64,000 bases of DNA from Hsuehochloa calcarea (taxonomy: Eukaryota; Streptophyta; Magnoliopsida; Poales; Poaceae): positions 17,765,385-17,829,384 of the forward strand of contig CM070594.1 of assembly GCA_036346395.1 (NCBI GenBank), written 5' to 3'. The notes beneath the pieces were generated by a model. It made no database searches and had not been told where the DNA came from. It worked only from the letters and a program-made list of their open reading frames with translations. Within the stretch, counting starts at the first letter, position 1. The number at the start of each line of letters is the position of its first letter. The position numbers and the translations under genes were made by a program. Below, in pieces: positions 33,419-44,689 of the stretch.

Positions 33419-36400
33419 TGTAACATCCCAATTTTATGGGTTTCAAAACCCTTTTTGAGTAGTTTAGTTCCTTAGAAAATTTCACCAAATTTTATTTAGA
33501 TTTAATAAATCTTAAATGGGACTTTTATAGTCAAATAAAAAATTAATGTGACTAATATGAACATCAATTAAATTTAAAACTATTTTATTTGACTTCTTTG
33601 TGCTTGGAAATATTTTCCAAATTTTTATGTAATTTTTCCTAGTTCATTTGCTATTTTTAAATTACCATTTGATTTTTCTGGTATTTCTAAAATACAAAAG
33701 CTATTTAAAATCTCATGAAATCCTTTGGGTCGAATTCCTTTTGCCCCAGCCCATTTCTTCCACTTTCGGCCCATTTCTGCGTGCGGCCCGCTTTCCTCTC
33801 TCTCTTGCTCGCCCGCGCCTTGGCCCCACTTGTCAGTCGCACATGTGGCATGTGCGACACAAACTCACCCTAGCCATAGACACTAACATGTGGTCCCTTC
33901 CTCAGTTACTGTTCATCATCTCTGCCCCATGCGTGAGCTGGACCCGGCCGCCTTTCTCGTGTTGGGACTCTCCTGTAGCCCCGATGCTACATGGCATTTA
34001 AAGCCTCGGCGTGCATGTTAAAACGACCGCCTCAACCTTACCTACCAATTCCCTAAAGGTTGGAGCCCTAGATTGTCGCCATCATGTTGGAATTTTAGAT
34101 CTAGCCCGAGCGCCACCGCCTTGGTGTTTTGCCGATTACGTCGCCGCCGGTTATCCCCTATCGTCTTCGTCTATACTGTCAGGTTCGCCTTCTCATGTTC
34201 TACTGGGTGTGCACCTTCCCGTTGCCAGAGGATCGCCATAGCACTGTTGAGGCTCGTCGCGCTACCACCTTGCCACCGTCGTCGCCATGTTTCCCTCGCC
34301 GCTGGTGATCATTGGGTCCCGTGTGCATCCCATTAGCATCGCCACAGCCTCAGGAATCCAACGTGTCCAAGACCTCGTCGGAGCACCGTGCCACCATTTT
34401 GCCACTGACCGAGCCACCACCATCGTCCTCATCTCCATTCAACCCTTTGTCGCCCTCCATAGCTGCATCGAAGCCGTTAGATGGATTCGCCCGAGCACAA
34501 GCATGCCGGCGATGACCACCGTCACGCCACCGCTGCCGAGCCGTGGTAGCCGTCGATTCGATCGATGTGGTCGCTATGTGTCGCCGTCACCACCACATGT
34601 GAGCCACGTGTGTGTCGCATCAGCACCAACTGCACCTAAACCCTAAATCTAGGTAAACATGGGCTTAGTCCATGGTGGACCTAGCCTTTGACATGTGGAC
34701 CCCCTTGACATGTGGACCCCACATCTCAGTCCACTATTCCATGCACATGTGTGCCATATACCAGCAGACCAGAGCCATGGACCTAGTCCATAGACCATGG
34801 GTCCCACCTGTCAGCCCCTATCCCCTATTTTTTTGGATTTTCTTTTAATTCTGAAATTCATTGTTGTCGTCATGTTGATGCAAAATTTTAGAATTTCCTT
34901 TAGAACGAAAATTTAAAAATTTTGAAATATTATTTTCTTTCTCTTTTTATTATATTTAAATCTTCTGAGAGCCCGTTCTTCCTTGTACGAATTCTGATTG
35001 AACACATTCAAGTTTCTAAATTCATCTAAATTCAAGCCCTACCTTCCTATAATTTGTATTTAATTTTTAGAGTTTATTTGTTACTCTTTTTATATTTATT
35101 TGGGTTTTGCTTTTATTTATGTAGTAGATGTTGATAGTTCAGGAGCTTTCGAGGAAAGAGGAGTTGATCAAGCTCAAGGCCAGTACTAAGACTTTTTTTT
35201 AAGGCAAGTTGTACCTTTGACCATGTTAAACTCAGTTTTTTAAAATTACTTTGATTCAAACTATTGCATGTTATTTTATGTATTTAATTTTTTAAATGCT
35301 TTGGGATTAGTTATACACCTACTTGAAAATATCCACCTTGCTTATTGTATTACATTAATCTTTTGTCACCTTAGCTTGGTTAATTATTAGTTGGCATCAT
35401 TATAACACCAACGTGGGTTGGTTAGATGCGAATAGTCTGCTTAGTCATGCAACGAGTTATTGATATCATTTTGATTGTAAATCTAAACTTGACCAAGTGA
35501 CTATGGAACAACTTTATGGAAAAGTTGTCTGTAGTATATTGTCGTTCGTTGATGGCAGTTGCACTTAATCAACAGAGTGTGAAAAGATTTAGACCGAGAC
35601 AAGTGGATGAAATTGTGATATGGTGGAGCTGTGTGCGTTTGGAAAAATATGAATGTGGTAGTTAGTAGTAGTTTGATAGTCTTACCTTGGTCAATTAAGC
35701 GACTTAACTTTGTACGCCATTGAACTGAGTCATAACTGTACGACACATGCCTGGTATGGGACAATCCTAACTTAGTAAGTTATGGATTCTTAACATTGAT
35801 TTCTCATGCATATAGGATATGCTGTGTGCCAGTGTGGAGGTGTGATTCTATTTGTGTGGTTATTCACATTTATGAGCGGTCGACCGTGTCCAGGTCCAAC
35901 GGTGTGCGACGGGCCAACAACCGTTGGGGGGGGGGTTTGGTACCATCAGTATGCACAACGGGGGGATCAATGTTAAGATGAAGTTTTGGAAAGGTTTTGT
36001 TATGATTGGTGCTAGCTACACTGGTTATATCCTGTGAGTAAAGTGTATAAACCTCTGCATAGTATTAATTAATCTATTCAAATAGCCACATTCGCAGTCA
36101 TGGATATGCTTAGGGATTTTACACGAGGGGTATATTTTCATAAAAGCAATTGGGAAGGGACAACTGTATGATTTAACTCATAGGGCTGTGAAAGAAATTG
36201 ATTAGACTTTGTGTCCTTTGTGAACATACTTGTTAAATTATTATTATTTATTTATTTTAAGTTATGATTTCAATCTATTATTTGTATTGAAATGCAAGTG
36301 TTGCTTTTTGCAAAATAACCGTAGAAGTTATTTCCTTTGAAATAAGCTATCATCTATAATTGTATTCTACAGTACAACTTATTGGGTACTCAGAGTACTC

Positions 36401-36759
36401 ATTCTTAATGCAATCATTCAGCTAAAGTGGAGGAGTCTTCGTCTACTTTCGAGGGGTTTTACGAGGAGGCTGATCATTAGGTCTTGATCCCAGACGATTG
36501 TTGTGGCAAGTCGATGGGTTCCCGCTGGAGTTGTTTCCGTTCCCTGTCGTATCTTTAATTAGTCTTAGCCCCGCGTGGCTTAATAAGTGTAAACTCGACT
36601 ATAAGGTTACAATCGTTATTTATTAATTAAATTAGTCATTTATTCTTATATTGGTATTATGAGGAATGATATTCATCTATGTTGACACTGTGTGCACTAG
36701 CGTGATCCTAGACTAGTGCATACACAGAGGGTCCATATTTGTATATTTGGGTCCCGACA
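33419..36759 (+). mobile_element. Solo LTR of Ty3/gypsy type (3.3 kb), plus orientation
   Basis: Starts TGTAACATCCCAATTTTATG, ends GTCCCGACA, flanked by exact CCTAT (33414-33418, 36760-36764). The family landmark appears inverted at about 36035-36090 (GAGTAAAGTGTATAAACCTCTGCATAG). It contains a CT/GC-rich block at 33730-34640 with several spurious ORFs and a C-rich start. Same broad family as 2471, 9117 and 53998. Confidence 0.93.
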
Positions 36760-36925
36760 CCTATGGTCGATAGAACCCACAAACATGTGGACTTAATCGA
36801 CTAGGGACTCTATACACTGCGCTCATTCACACATGGTATTTAATACACATATTGTTTATCTTTGACAATAACCACCGCCAATATGCACAATCAACCAACC
36901 ATTAAGACGTCTCCTGGCACACAAC

Positions 36926-38601
36926 TGTTGGAAATATGCCCTAGAGGCAATCATAAAGATGATTATATTTGATTATGTTCATAACATTGGATAATATGTT
37001 ATATTATTCCTAGAATAATATCAATAATATTTATTATCAAGTATGTGACTTGATTGTGAAACTCTATATTTCTGTGATGATTATTCCTAAACGTTCCCTG
37101 GTCAGAAACATATGAGAACACATATGAATAGACTAGCATATGTATTGGTTGATGACTATGTTTCACAAGTTATGGATATGGAGATATCAAACCAATAATA
37201 TGGACACATGTTATAGAACATGGTGTTGGAAAAGACCCACCTTGAGACACTGTTGAGATTGTTATGATTCTATGTATCATTAGTTGGTCTCAAGCAATGA
37301 TGATGTATAATCCTTAGACCTAAGATCAACATGATTTTCTACATATGTAGTAGCACTCTTAGGGGTTGCCAAACGCTACTCGTAACTGGGTAGTTATAAA
37401 GGTAGGTTTCAGGTATGCTATGAAATATGCAGACGGATGTGACTGGTCGGATATGAGATTTGCCCCTCCTAACATAACAGGAGAGATGTCTCTGGGCCCC
37501 TCGTTGTGGTCGGATAAAGAAAGTGCATGGCCATGCCACTAGTGGTCGAAGTGTCGACCACATGAAGTTATTCGACACTTGATCGAGAAAGTATTGAACA
37601 GTCCATGGATGATACAACATCTCACCTGGAGTTCAACCAAACATCGTGAGGCAAAGGGAGAATACACGAGAAGGTCTTTCAGTTCGATCAGATACGGACT
37701 GGTCGTATGAAGATACGAGCTGGTTGTAGGCTGGTCGAACATGGTCACTAAGTGGTCGAAACCTGGTCGTAAGGAGTTAAGAATTGGTTGAGACCAAATA
37801 CGAGCTGGTCGTATAAAGATACGAACTGGTCGTTAGTGATATGGACCTGGTTGTAGATCATATTACATTAAGGTTCATCTGATATATTCTATGTGTATTT
37901 GGGAATCGTTATGTACTGCTAGTTACCGCTAACGACTAGTGGTCGAAAAAGAGTTTCCGAGTCACAACCGATTATACATGAACCTATAGGGCCGCACACT
38001 TAAAGGGTTAGGATTTGATTTGGATGGTGATCTGAATTCTAGTAGGCCACGAGTTCTTAATGGGCCTCAAGTTCGATACCCATTATGGATGCCTATAAAT
38101 AGAGGGGTGGTGGCAAGGGGTGTGATGATCGATCTTTTGAAGAACTCCAGAAACCCTAACAGCCACGCCTTCCTCATACCACGCTGCCGGCGCTAGCACT
38201 CCAGCGCGTGGTATCCCTGCCCCGTACGTGTGGATACCTTAGAGGTGTTGTTGCAAAGCATTAGCACTAGGATGATCCGCAACTCGTGACACTTGGAGAA
38301 GACGCGTGGCGAGTACGACCACTCGGAGGAGAAGACGCGCGGCGAGTATGACGACTCGGAGGAGAAGATGCGTGGCGAGTACGACCACTCGGAGGGGAAG
38401 ACGTGCGGCGAGTACGACTACTCGGAGGAGAAGACGCGCGACGAGTACGACTACGACCGCATTGACTCGCTACATCAACTCTACTTCCGCTACGAGTCGG
38501 CGCGTCTAGTGGTAATCTCGTGATCTATTGCTAGCGGAGGTTCCTTGGTTGCGCGGTAAAAATTTTGTTTTGTGCTTTCGTAGCCTTCCCACGATCCTTC
38601 A
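36926..38601 (+). repeat. 5' LTR of the BARE/Angela-like copia fragment (1.68 kb)
   Basis: 37500-37870 has about ten CTGGTCGTA / GTGGTCGAA words. A CCTATAAATAG TATA box lies at about 38092, a likely start of the element transcript. The downstream part holds the 33-bp repeats. Confidence 0.85.
38296..38460 (+). repeat. Five 33-bp tandem repeats in the copia LTR
   Basis: Five consecutive units of the pattern GAGAAGACGCGTGGCGAGTA-CGACCACTCGGAG, all multiples of three, so an 11-residue acidic repeat (EKTRGEYDHSE type) could be read through. They lie after the TATA box in the transcribed part. No start codon with good context leads into them. Confidence 0.9.
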
Positions 38602-38602
38602 G

Positions 38603-38614
38603 TGGTATCAGAGC
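38603..38614 (+). promoter_or_regulatory. Primer-binding site (tRNA-iMet)
   Basis: TGGTATCAGAGC, one base after the LTR end at 38601. Confidence 0.93.
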
Positions 38615-39218
38615 TATCCCGTTTAGTTTTAGATTCGGATTAGTTGCATATTGTGATATGTGGTAGTCATAGATCGTTTTTGGCGGTGGTCGATTTGATC
38701 GTCCTCGCGCAGTGGTCGCAAGATGGGTTCATGTTCGTTATTCTGTGATCGTGCTTTCATGGTCGTATCACAACTTGCCTCTACCGGTCGGTTTCTGCCA
38801 TCGGGGTAGACAGTGATCGTAAAACCATTGGAGCACACGAAGATCAATCTGGTTGATCGAATCGGAGTTGCGATCGAAAAGGACCAGATGGTTTATTGCG
38901 CTTGTTCATGATCACACTGCATAACACTCCTATCGGTCGGAATTCTGCCATCGGAGTATGCCGTGGTATGTGGTTGCATCAAGGCAATGATCAGATTAGT
39001 TCGTAATAGGGTTAATATGATTAATCCGATGATTTCCAAGGCTCGGTTACGTGAATAAGATTCATGCCCTCGATCAGTACAAGAACATAGGAGTCGGGTT
39101 ATTATTCTCTCCGAAGAAGGTCTGGACTTGTCTAAAAATACCAATGTCTCCTCTTTCATGATCTTAATTATAGTGTTCCCAACATTTATTTCATAAGATC
39201 GATATTAAAACATCAACA

Positions 39219-39718
39219 AGTATAAATTAAAGTTTCAGGGAGTTTACTTGCAATGACCTCCGGTATCACCCACCACAAGTAAGAAGACAACTATGTGGGG
39301 GCAAATAATGGGGTGCATATTCTTCCTTGAGGGGTTCAGGTTCTACAACATCAAGTTTTGAAGCAAGACACAATGCCCATCATAGCAATGGGGAACTATC
39401 CACCTATCTGGATAGTGATACCTTGGATTACCAGGTAGAGCACTTCAATATTTTGCGATGGTGGCATGAGCATAAGATTACATATCTCATGCTATCCATA
39501 TTAGTACAAGATGTATTAACTATATCTGTCTTGACAGTTTCTTCCGAGTCCGCTTTCAGTCTTTATGAAAGAATATTAGATGAGAGAAGAATAAGTCTCA
39601 CAAGTGAGACGGTGGAAATACTTCTAACTGTGAAAGATTGGGAACAAGGTGATGCACAAGATCAACACTCTGTAGAAAAAAATAGAGTTGGCGGGCACGC
39701 TTGAAAATATTTACCTAT
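39219..39718 (+). pseudogene. hAT transposase C-terminal dimerisation domain
   Basis: Reading resumes after the LTR. The block 39327-39704 holds ELSTYLDSDTLDYQVEHFNILRWWHEHKITYLMLS, then SILVQDVLTISVLTVSSESAFS, ERILDERRISLTSETVEILLTVKDW. This is the hAT C-terminal dimer domain with its WW and SSESAFS motifs. The domain itself is open, unlike the N-terminal part. It is separated from that part by 6.1 kb of LTR. Stop at 39702-39704. Confidence 0.92.
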
Positions 39719-40180
39719 ACAGTGACACTTAGAACATCGATGTATGCAGAGCTACAGGTTGTACTCTTTTTTCTTTGCTAATGTTTTCTCATGTTGAGTT
39801 TTTACTTGGCAAAGTTTTTATCGAGACAACCATCTAAACATTAATAAAGCCTATTATTACATTTTAATATATTTGTATCTTTTTATGGGTATAGAAATAT
39901 TTAAAAAAAATAATAATATGTATTTTTGAATTCTATATAATTTTTAGAATTATTACAATTTTTCAAAATTTTCGGGCCGAGATGGGCTAAACGGGTCTTC
40001 CGTGACCCATCAAGCTAAACGTGCCCAAGCTGACACGACACACCCTATGAGCACAACTTGTAGTAGATGGGTATGCGGCTGAGCTCACGAGACATGATGA
40101 CACGACCTGTTTAACATGCCGTGCTAAACAGGTCACACCTAAACGGTCCATGTTGTGCCTTGCCGTGCCGCCATTCCATA

Positions 40181-40359
40181 ACTATGGAAGAATGTTCGTT
40201 GAATAGACATGTCCAAAATTTTTGATCAAAGATGGCATAGCAAAGGATACCCTATTATAGTATCATTGTTCACCTTGAGCTAGCCTTCATCCGCTGAGGA
40301 TCCCTGTCCGAGTCAGGGGCTCGGGGCAGCAGTTCTAGTCCACTACTGTCTCTGCCCAA
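40181..40359. other. 5' flank of the mTERF gene
   Basis: Short interval with no TATA box that I would trust. It probably contains the promoter and leader of the former mTERF gene. Confidence 0.35.
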
Positions 40360-41661
40360 ATGCTACCTTCCCTCCACCGTGTGGTCCGTGTCCTCCTCCC
40401 TCTCTGCTTCCTCAACGACCCCACTTTATCCTACCTCGTCACCTCCTGCAGCCTCTCCCCCTCCGCCGCCGTCCACGCCGCGCGTCTCGTCCGCATCGAT
40501 ACCCCGGCCTCCACCGCCAATGCCGACATCATCCTCGCCCTTCTCCACCGCCACGGCTTTTCGGAACTCGCCATCGCCTCCGCCCTCCGCAAGAACCCTG
40601 CGCTCCTCCTCTCCATCCCCGCCAAGACCCTCCTCCCCAACCTCGACTTCCTCTGCTCTGCCGGCCTCCCCGCCGCGCTCCTCCTCAAGATCTCCTTCAG
40701 CTACGGTGTCTTCCTCGCCTATGGCCACCTCGCCCCGCTCTTCGTTGCCCTCTGCACCGTCCTTGGCTTCGACGCCTGGGTCATCACCGTTGTCCTCTCC
40801 TTCCCTCTCATCCTCCGTGTCAACCCCGATAGCATCATCCACCGCGCGATCCCCACGCTCCGCCCGCACGGGCTTGAGCCGCGCGACGTCGAGTAGAAGG
40901 TGCGCCTCTACCTTGGGGTAGCCATGCTCCGCCTCGAGCGGATCGACGAGGGCGTTCGCAGTGGCGTACACAACATGAAAATGGAGAGGGTGCCAATGGG
41001 ACAAAATTATTATGAGATAGCTAGCAACTACATGTTTAAATGTTATGTACAATCCAATTAATACATAAATTATGAGAAATAAAGTTAAAATGAGAAATAT
41101 ATTAAATATATATTAGATATAGTACCTTAATAATAGATAGTGTGTTTCGAAAGCCTAGAAACATGCACAAGTAACAATCTTAATAACAAAATTAACTAGA
41201 TTTGTGATACAAATAATGACAAAGGTACCGAGTGGGTACCAAGGGTGCGGCAAGCGAAGCCGGTGCTTCAGCCCCCTCACACCCCATGGTGCATCCGTCA
41301 CTGAGCGCCCGGGATGTGAAAGCCGCCGGGCTGAGCCCCGTCGACGGGATGTTCGTCCCAGTGCTCACCATCTTCTGCAAGGTTAACGCCACCACGCGCA
41401 AGTGGAAGATGGCGGCGTACCAGAGCTTCGACTTCAGCACGGCCGACGTGCTCCTCATGCTGCGGAGGTACCTGCAGTCCATGGCTGTGTCAGAAGAGAA
41501 GATAACTGTGAACATGGGGTTCTTGATGGAGATGGTGGGGCTCGTCCACATCGACATTGTCATGTACCCGCAGGTGGTGCATGCGAGCTTGGAGAACCTC
41601 GTTAGCCAGTGCACTATGTTGAGCTTGTTGATGAGGGAGGGGAAGGTGAAGGAGAGACTAA
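40360..41661 (+). pseudogene. mTERF family protein gene, main part (interrupted)
   Basis: mTERF proteins bind nucleic acid in mitochondria or plastids and act in organelle transcription or splicing. The ATG at 40360 opens a frame with the grass mTERF pattern: YLVTSCSLSPSAAVHAARLV, ADIILALLHRHGFSE, LRKNPALLLS, KTLLPNLDFLCSAGL, then repeated helical units. One TAG stands at 40894-40896 (RDVE-stop-KVRLYLG). At 40958 a MITE intervenes; the frame continues at 41312 with DVKAAGLSP, the unit WKMAAYQSFDFSTADVLLMLRRYL, and SEEKITVNMGFL, until a PIF element cuts it at 41661. Skipping both insertions keeps the frame, with the end at 59658. Total 1071 bp, 357 codons, close to the usual family length. The nonsense codon and 17.9-kb insertion make it a pseudogene. 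Confidence 0.9.
40959..41303. mobile_element. hAT-like MITE (345 bp) in the mTERF gene
   Basis: Ends CAGTGGCGTACACAACATG (left) and the inverse of CAGTGACGGATGCACCATG (right) match at 14 of 19 bases. Flanks GGCGTTCG (40951-40958) and AGCGCCCG (41304-41311) agree at five of eight, the rest being transitions, as for an aged hAT 8-bp duplication. The middle is AT-rich and has no ORF. Removal of the element plus one flank restores the mTERF frame exactly. Confidence 0.72.
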
Positions 41662-42928
41662 AGGTCTATTTGTTTCACTTTGGCTTTTGACTTTCGTCCG
41701 AAAAAGCCAAAAGTCGAACCAAATGGTCAGCTTTTCGCAGTTGCTTTCTCGGAAGCTCGAAGTCATCTCAGCGCGTGGAAGCCTGTCGTGAGGGGCATCC
41801 CGCCGCTTCCCCCACTCTGAGTTTCAAAAATGCCCCCAGACTTCTGGGTTATTTACCTGCCCCGTACCTACTAAACCCTAGTGTCTCGCCACCTCACGTT
41901 CCCCTCCCCACTTGCGCCCCTCCCTGAGCGTTTGGAACCCTAGCGGCCCTATGGGAGGCCGACCTCCCGTTCCCCTCCTGACTGCGCCTCCCCCGGCCGT
42001 CGCCCGAGGCAATTAGTCCTCCACACCACGCTCAGTCGGCTGGCCGCACCTCCCGCCCGTCCCATCACCCTCTCGCATGACCGCACCTCCCCCGGCCGCC
42101 CTCCCGCCCAACTGCGCTTCCTCTGGCCTCCGCCCGAGCGAATCTGACCTCCACCAAGTAGCCCACCCTCGCCTTCTTCCTTGATCCAAAGGTAGAATCT
42201 CCCTCCAACCTGTTTGTACTTAAAAAAATCAAACATTTTAGTTCCAATTTTTTTTTGTATACCTGGGTGGTTTGGAGAGGAGATGAGAGGGAGAGGAGAG
42301 TGTGTTGATTTGTGGAGATGGCCCAGATGCCTTGTCTTCTTATATCAAGTTTGGGTCGAGAATCAATTGTAAAGGATTGGGTGCCATGATAGCAGAAGTA
42401 GTAGGGTTATGTCTAGTTTGGATTTCTGTTATTAGGCACTGAGGTTCTGTGCGGTTGGTTTGTAGTGACCACTTTAGGCCCAGATGGACTGTTATTAGAA
42501 CAGATCATCAGATATTAGCAGAATGCAGCAAATGAACTAGCACAAGAACAAGAAACATAATGAAATTCTCAAATGATTATAGTGTGCCCCTAGCCTAAAA
42601 GTAGAATCGATGGTGTAATATCTCCATAACTTGCATATTGGGCAAAGCATGATAAGGTAGATACTCTGATGAGTACCAGGCGGTAAGAAGTAGATACTCT
42701 GATGGTATCATTTCAATACCATTTTAGTGTTCCAATTGGGAATATTTGGCATGAATTTGGTTTTCTATTGACTCAGAAAAGGTAACAGATAGTTTTTTGT
42801 TCAATTACATATTGTGTGGATTTCATGGGGATATGTTCCAGATCTTAGGATGATGTGACAATTGGCAATGGCGTTTACGGTTTGTCGTTTCACGTGTTTT
42901 CGACAAAGTTACTGAGCTTCTTGATAGG

Positions 42929-43263
42929 GGGTCCGACCGGTCCTTGCATCGGCGGTCCGATCGGTCCCAAATCGGTCGGACCGCCATATGGGGCGGTCGG
43001 ACCGGCAATGACCTAAAAGTTCTCAGAATGGGCTGGGCCAAAAATAGGTGTTGTAGGCAAGTGAGGGGATCCCAATGCACTTGGTCTCATAATTTTTGGA
43101 GTCTCCAGTAAGAAGTTCTATTGGTTTAAAGTTTCCAGAAGGTTTCGGAATTTGAGGGCTTGAATTTCGGCTAAGTCCCAAGGGGCGGTCCGACCGGCTC
43201 ACAGGGAGCGGTCCGACCGGCCAAGGGGCGGTCCGACCGGATCACCTGGAGCGGTCGGACCGG
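42929..43263 (+). repeat. Cluster of CGGTCCGACCG palindromes, upstream part of 5' LTR
   Basis: At least eight copies of the near-perfect 11-bp palindrome CGGTCSGACCG in 335 bp, in two groups, ahead of the TATA box. This is enhancer-like placement. The partner cluster in the 3' LTR is at 52143-52470. Confidence 0.9.
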
Positions 43264-44306
43264 TATCAAAATGAACGTTGGCCAACTTCGTGGCGATGTT
43301 GTTTTGTTAGGTCAAAGTCATTGGTTTCATGGCATATGATTTGCATGATGCATGTTTTGACTAACATGGGTCAAGTTGTGAAGAACTTGTTCCCGAATTC
43401 GTGTTTGCTTGTCTGTGGTTGTGCAGGTTGCTTGGTGGTCAACGACGGTCAACGGCGATGAGGATCGGGACTAGACTTGGAGAGTTGAGGTCCAGAACAA
43501 TCTACGATGCCGGGTGAGGTCAACGACTCAAGCGTGACGCAAGATGGACAAGGGTGATCTATTGGCAAATCCATGGTGCATGGTGAAGCGGTTTAGGTCA
43601 AAAGGTTAAAGACGGCGCTTTGCGAAGCGTGCGTGTGTGACCCGTTTGTTAGTGGGCCTTAACGGGAGCCCAATTAAGTCAAACCCTAGGAGTTCTAGGC
43701 CTCCACTATAAATAGGAGGAGGTGGTGGCTGCACCCCTCTCTCTCTCTCGCTATTTTTCACCTCTTTTGTTTTCTTCAAACCCTAATTGGCTTAGGGGGA
43801 GTTGAGGTGGAGGCTAGGGCTTTTCATGATTTGAGGAGAATTTCGTGATCTTGGATTGACCACTGATCCATGATGGCGTGGGTGTAATCCAGCAACGATC
43901 TCGTTATCAATCTATGCAAGGTTTGCTTGAGATAAGTCTCTTTTCGTTCTTGCTTTCAATTTGGTGATTTTAGGGCTTCCTTTGATCCGCGAGTTTGTGA
44001 TTGATTCTTTCACGTGGATTAGCTTGCTGTGATATGTGTGAATCTATCTAGCATCATCTTGATCATCAATCTCTCACGAACAAGCATTAGGATCAAGTTT
44101 TCGTTCTTGCCCTGCTTTTAGACCTTCGTTAATCAATTGACAATTGCTCAAGATCGCTCCAAGAATTATCATAATATTCGATTGGAATAGGTCCTCAATA
44201 GCATAGAGAAGGTGTGTGCAAAGTTTCGTGAAGTTTGGAGTTGAGAATCAAAAGTTAGACCTAATTGCAACTTCATCATCGGACTATTTTTACTGCTCGA
44301 AGCTCA

Positions 44307-44427
44307 CGGTCGACCGCCCCACACGAGAGGTCAGACCGATTTTGGTTCCGGTCCGACCGCCCCACACCAGAGGTCAGACCGATTTGGTACCGGTCAGACC
44401 GCCAAGATAATGTAATGGTCGACCGCC
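44307..44427 (+). repeat. Second palindrome cluster near the end of the 5' LTR
   Basis: Six or more copies of GGTC-N(0-1)-GACC in 121 bp (GGTCGACCG, GGTCAGACC, GGTCCGACC), downstream of the putative transcript start. Partner in the 3' LTR at about 53497-53615. Confidence 0.85.
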
Positions 44428-44633
44428 TGTCTCTGTTAGTTTTGATTCTTGGCGATTTTTATCACATTGCTTAGGGTTTTAATTGGATTCAATACTAGTC
44501 TTCCATTTGTCTCGATATATTGATCTTCATAGCTTCATCATAGCTATTGCGGTGAAATTATGTTGAATTCATATTTTGTGAAAAGTGAGCGTGCTCCTAT
44601 TCACCCCCTCTAGTCGCCTTTTCGGTCCAACAG

Positions 44634-44645
44634 TGGTATCGAGCC
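44634..44645 (+). promoter_or_regulatory. Primer-binding site (tRNA-iMet), one base short
   Basis: Reads TGGTATCGAGCC one base after the LTR. The usual form is TGGTATCAGAGC; the A of the CAG word is missing. Either a real mutation or a base-call gap (see findings). Confidence 0.8.
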
Positions 44646-44689
44646 CTGTTAGTTCAATCTTGATCTTAACCGGTCAACGAACTTTGGCG

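Larger units (their letters stand above)
36926..39070 (+). mobile_element. Truncated Ty1/copia element, BARE/Angela-like: LTR and leader only
   Basis: Starts TGTTGGAAATATGCCCTAGA, the start word of BARE/Angela-type copia LTRs. The LTR ends TCCTTCA at 38601, followed by a perfect iMet primer site. After about 450 bp of leader the sequence joins family-B LTR near 39070. Gag-pol and the 3' LTR are missing, so there is no right-hand target duplication (left flank ACAAC). Confidence 0.85.
33147..39218 (+). mobile_element. Solo LTR (family B) inside the hAT transposase, itself twice invaded
   Basis: Start TAACGAGGATATAATAATCC matches TGACGAGGATTCAATAATCC at 63181; the end ...GATATTAAAACATCAACA matches 63890. 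Flanks are AGTAC (33142-33146) and AGTAT (39219-39223), a one-transition duplication. Native pieces are 33147-33418, 36765-36925 and about 39070-39218. A part found in the copy at 63600-63730 is missing, probably deleted with the 3' end of the nested copia. It is younger than the hAT element. Confidence 0.78.
30961..40180 (+). mobile_element. hAT transposon, autonomous type but dead, interrupted by an LTR composite
   Basis: The left end TAGAGGTGACCAAATGG and a GGCACGACACG-like subterminal region (31020-31220) match hAT structure. The right subterminal region (39980-40180) has ACGGGTCTTCCGTGACCC, GACACGACACACC and ends CCATTCCATA. Flanks GTTACGGA (30953-30960) and ACTATGGA (40181-40188) match at five of eight bases, the other three being transitions, so an aged 8-bp duplication is likely. 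The transposase runs left to right and is cut at 33146. The right boundary is less sure than the left. Confidence 0.7.
42815..44632 (+). repeat. 5' LTR of the copia element (1.82 kb)
   Basis: Begins TGTGGATTTCATGGGG and ends CGGTCCAACA. TATA-like ACTATAAATAGGAGG at about 43703-43717, followed by a CT-run and AAACCCTAAT, so the transcript probably starts near 43735. Two clusters of GGTCCGACC-type palindromes (42929-43006 with 43183-43262, and 44307-44427). Confidence 0.93.

Noticed and set aside
33648..34646. Plus ORFs of 67-119 codons at 33648-34646
   Set aside because: They fall in the GC-rich part of the CCTAT-flanked solo LTR; overlapping frames and no family pattern.
38293..38523. Acidic repeat ORF EKTRGEYDHSE as a host gene
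   Set aside because: It lies inside a copia LTR defined by its start, end and iMet primer site, and lacks an ATG start.
40131..40141. GGTCACACCTA as the right terminus of the large hAT element
   Set aside because: It mirrors the left TAG...GTGACC, but the 8 bases outside it (AACGGTCC) do not match the left flank; 40180 gives a better flank match. Not fully excluded.
40426..41052. 208-codon minus-strand ORF opposite mTERF
   Set aside because: GC-rich third positions of the mTERF frame open the opposite strand; no domain, and it crosses the MITE boundary.
42901..43263. Palindrome arrays as a CRISPR-like array
   Set aside because: Spacers are irregular, the repeat is only 11 bp, and it is part of a eukaryotic LTR.
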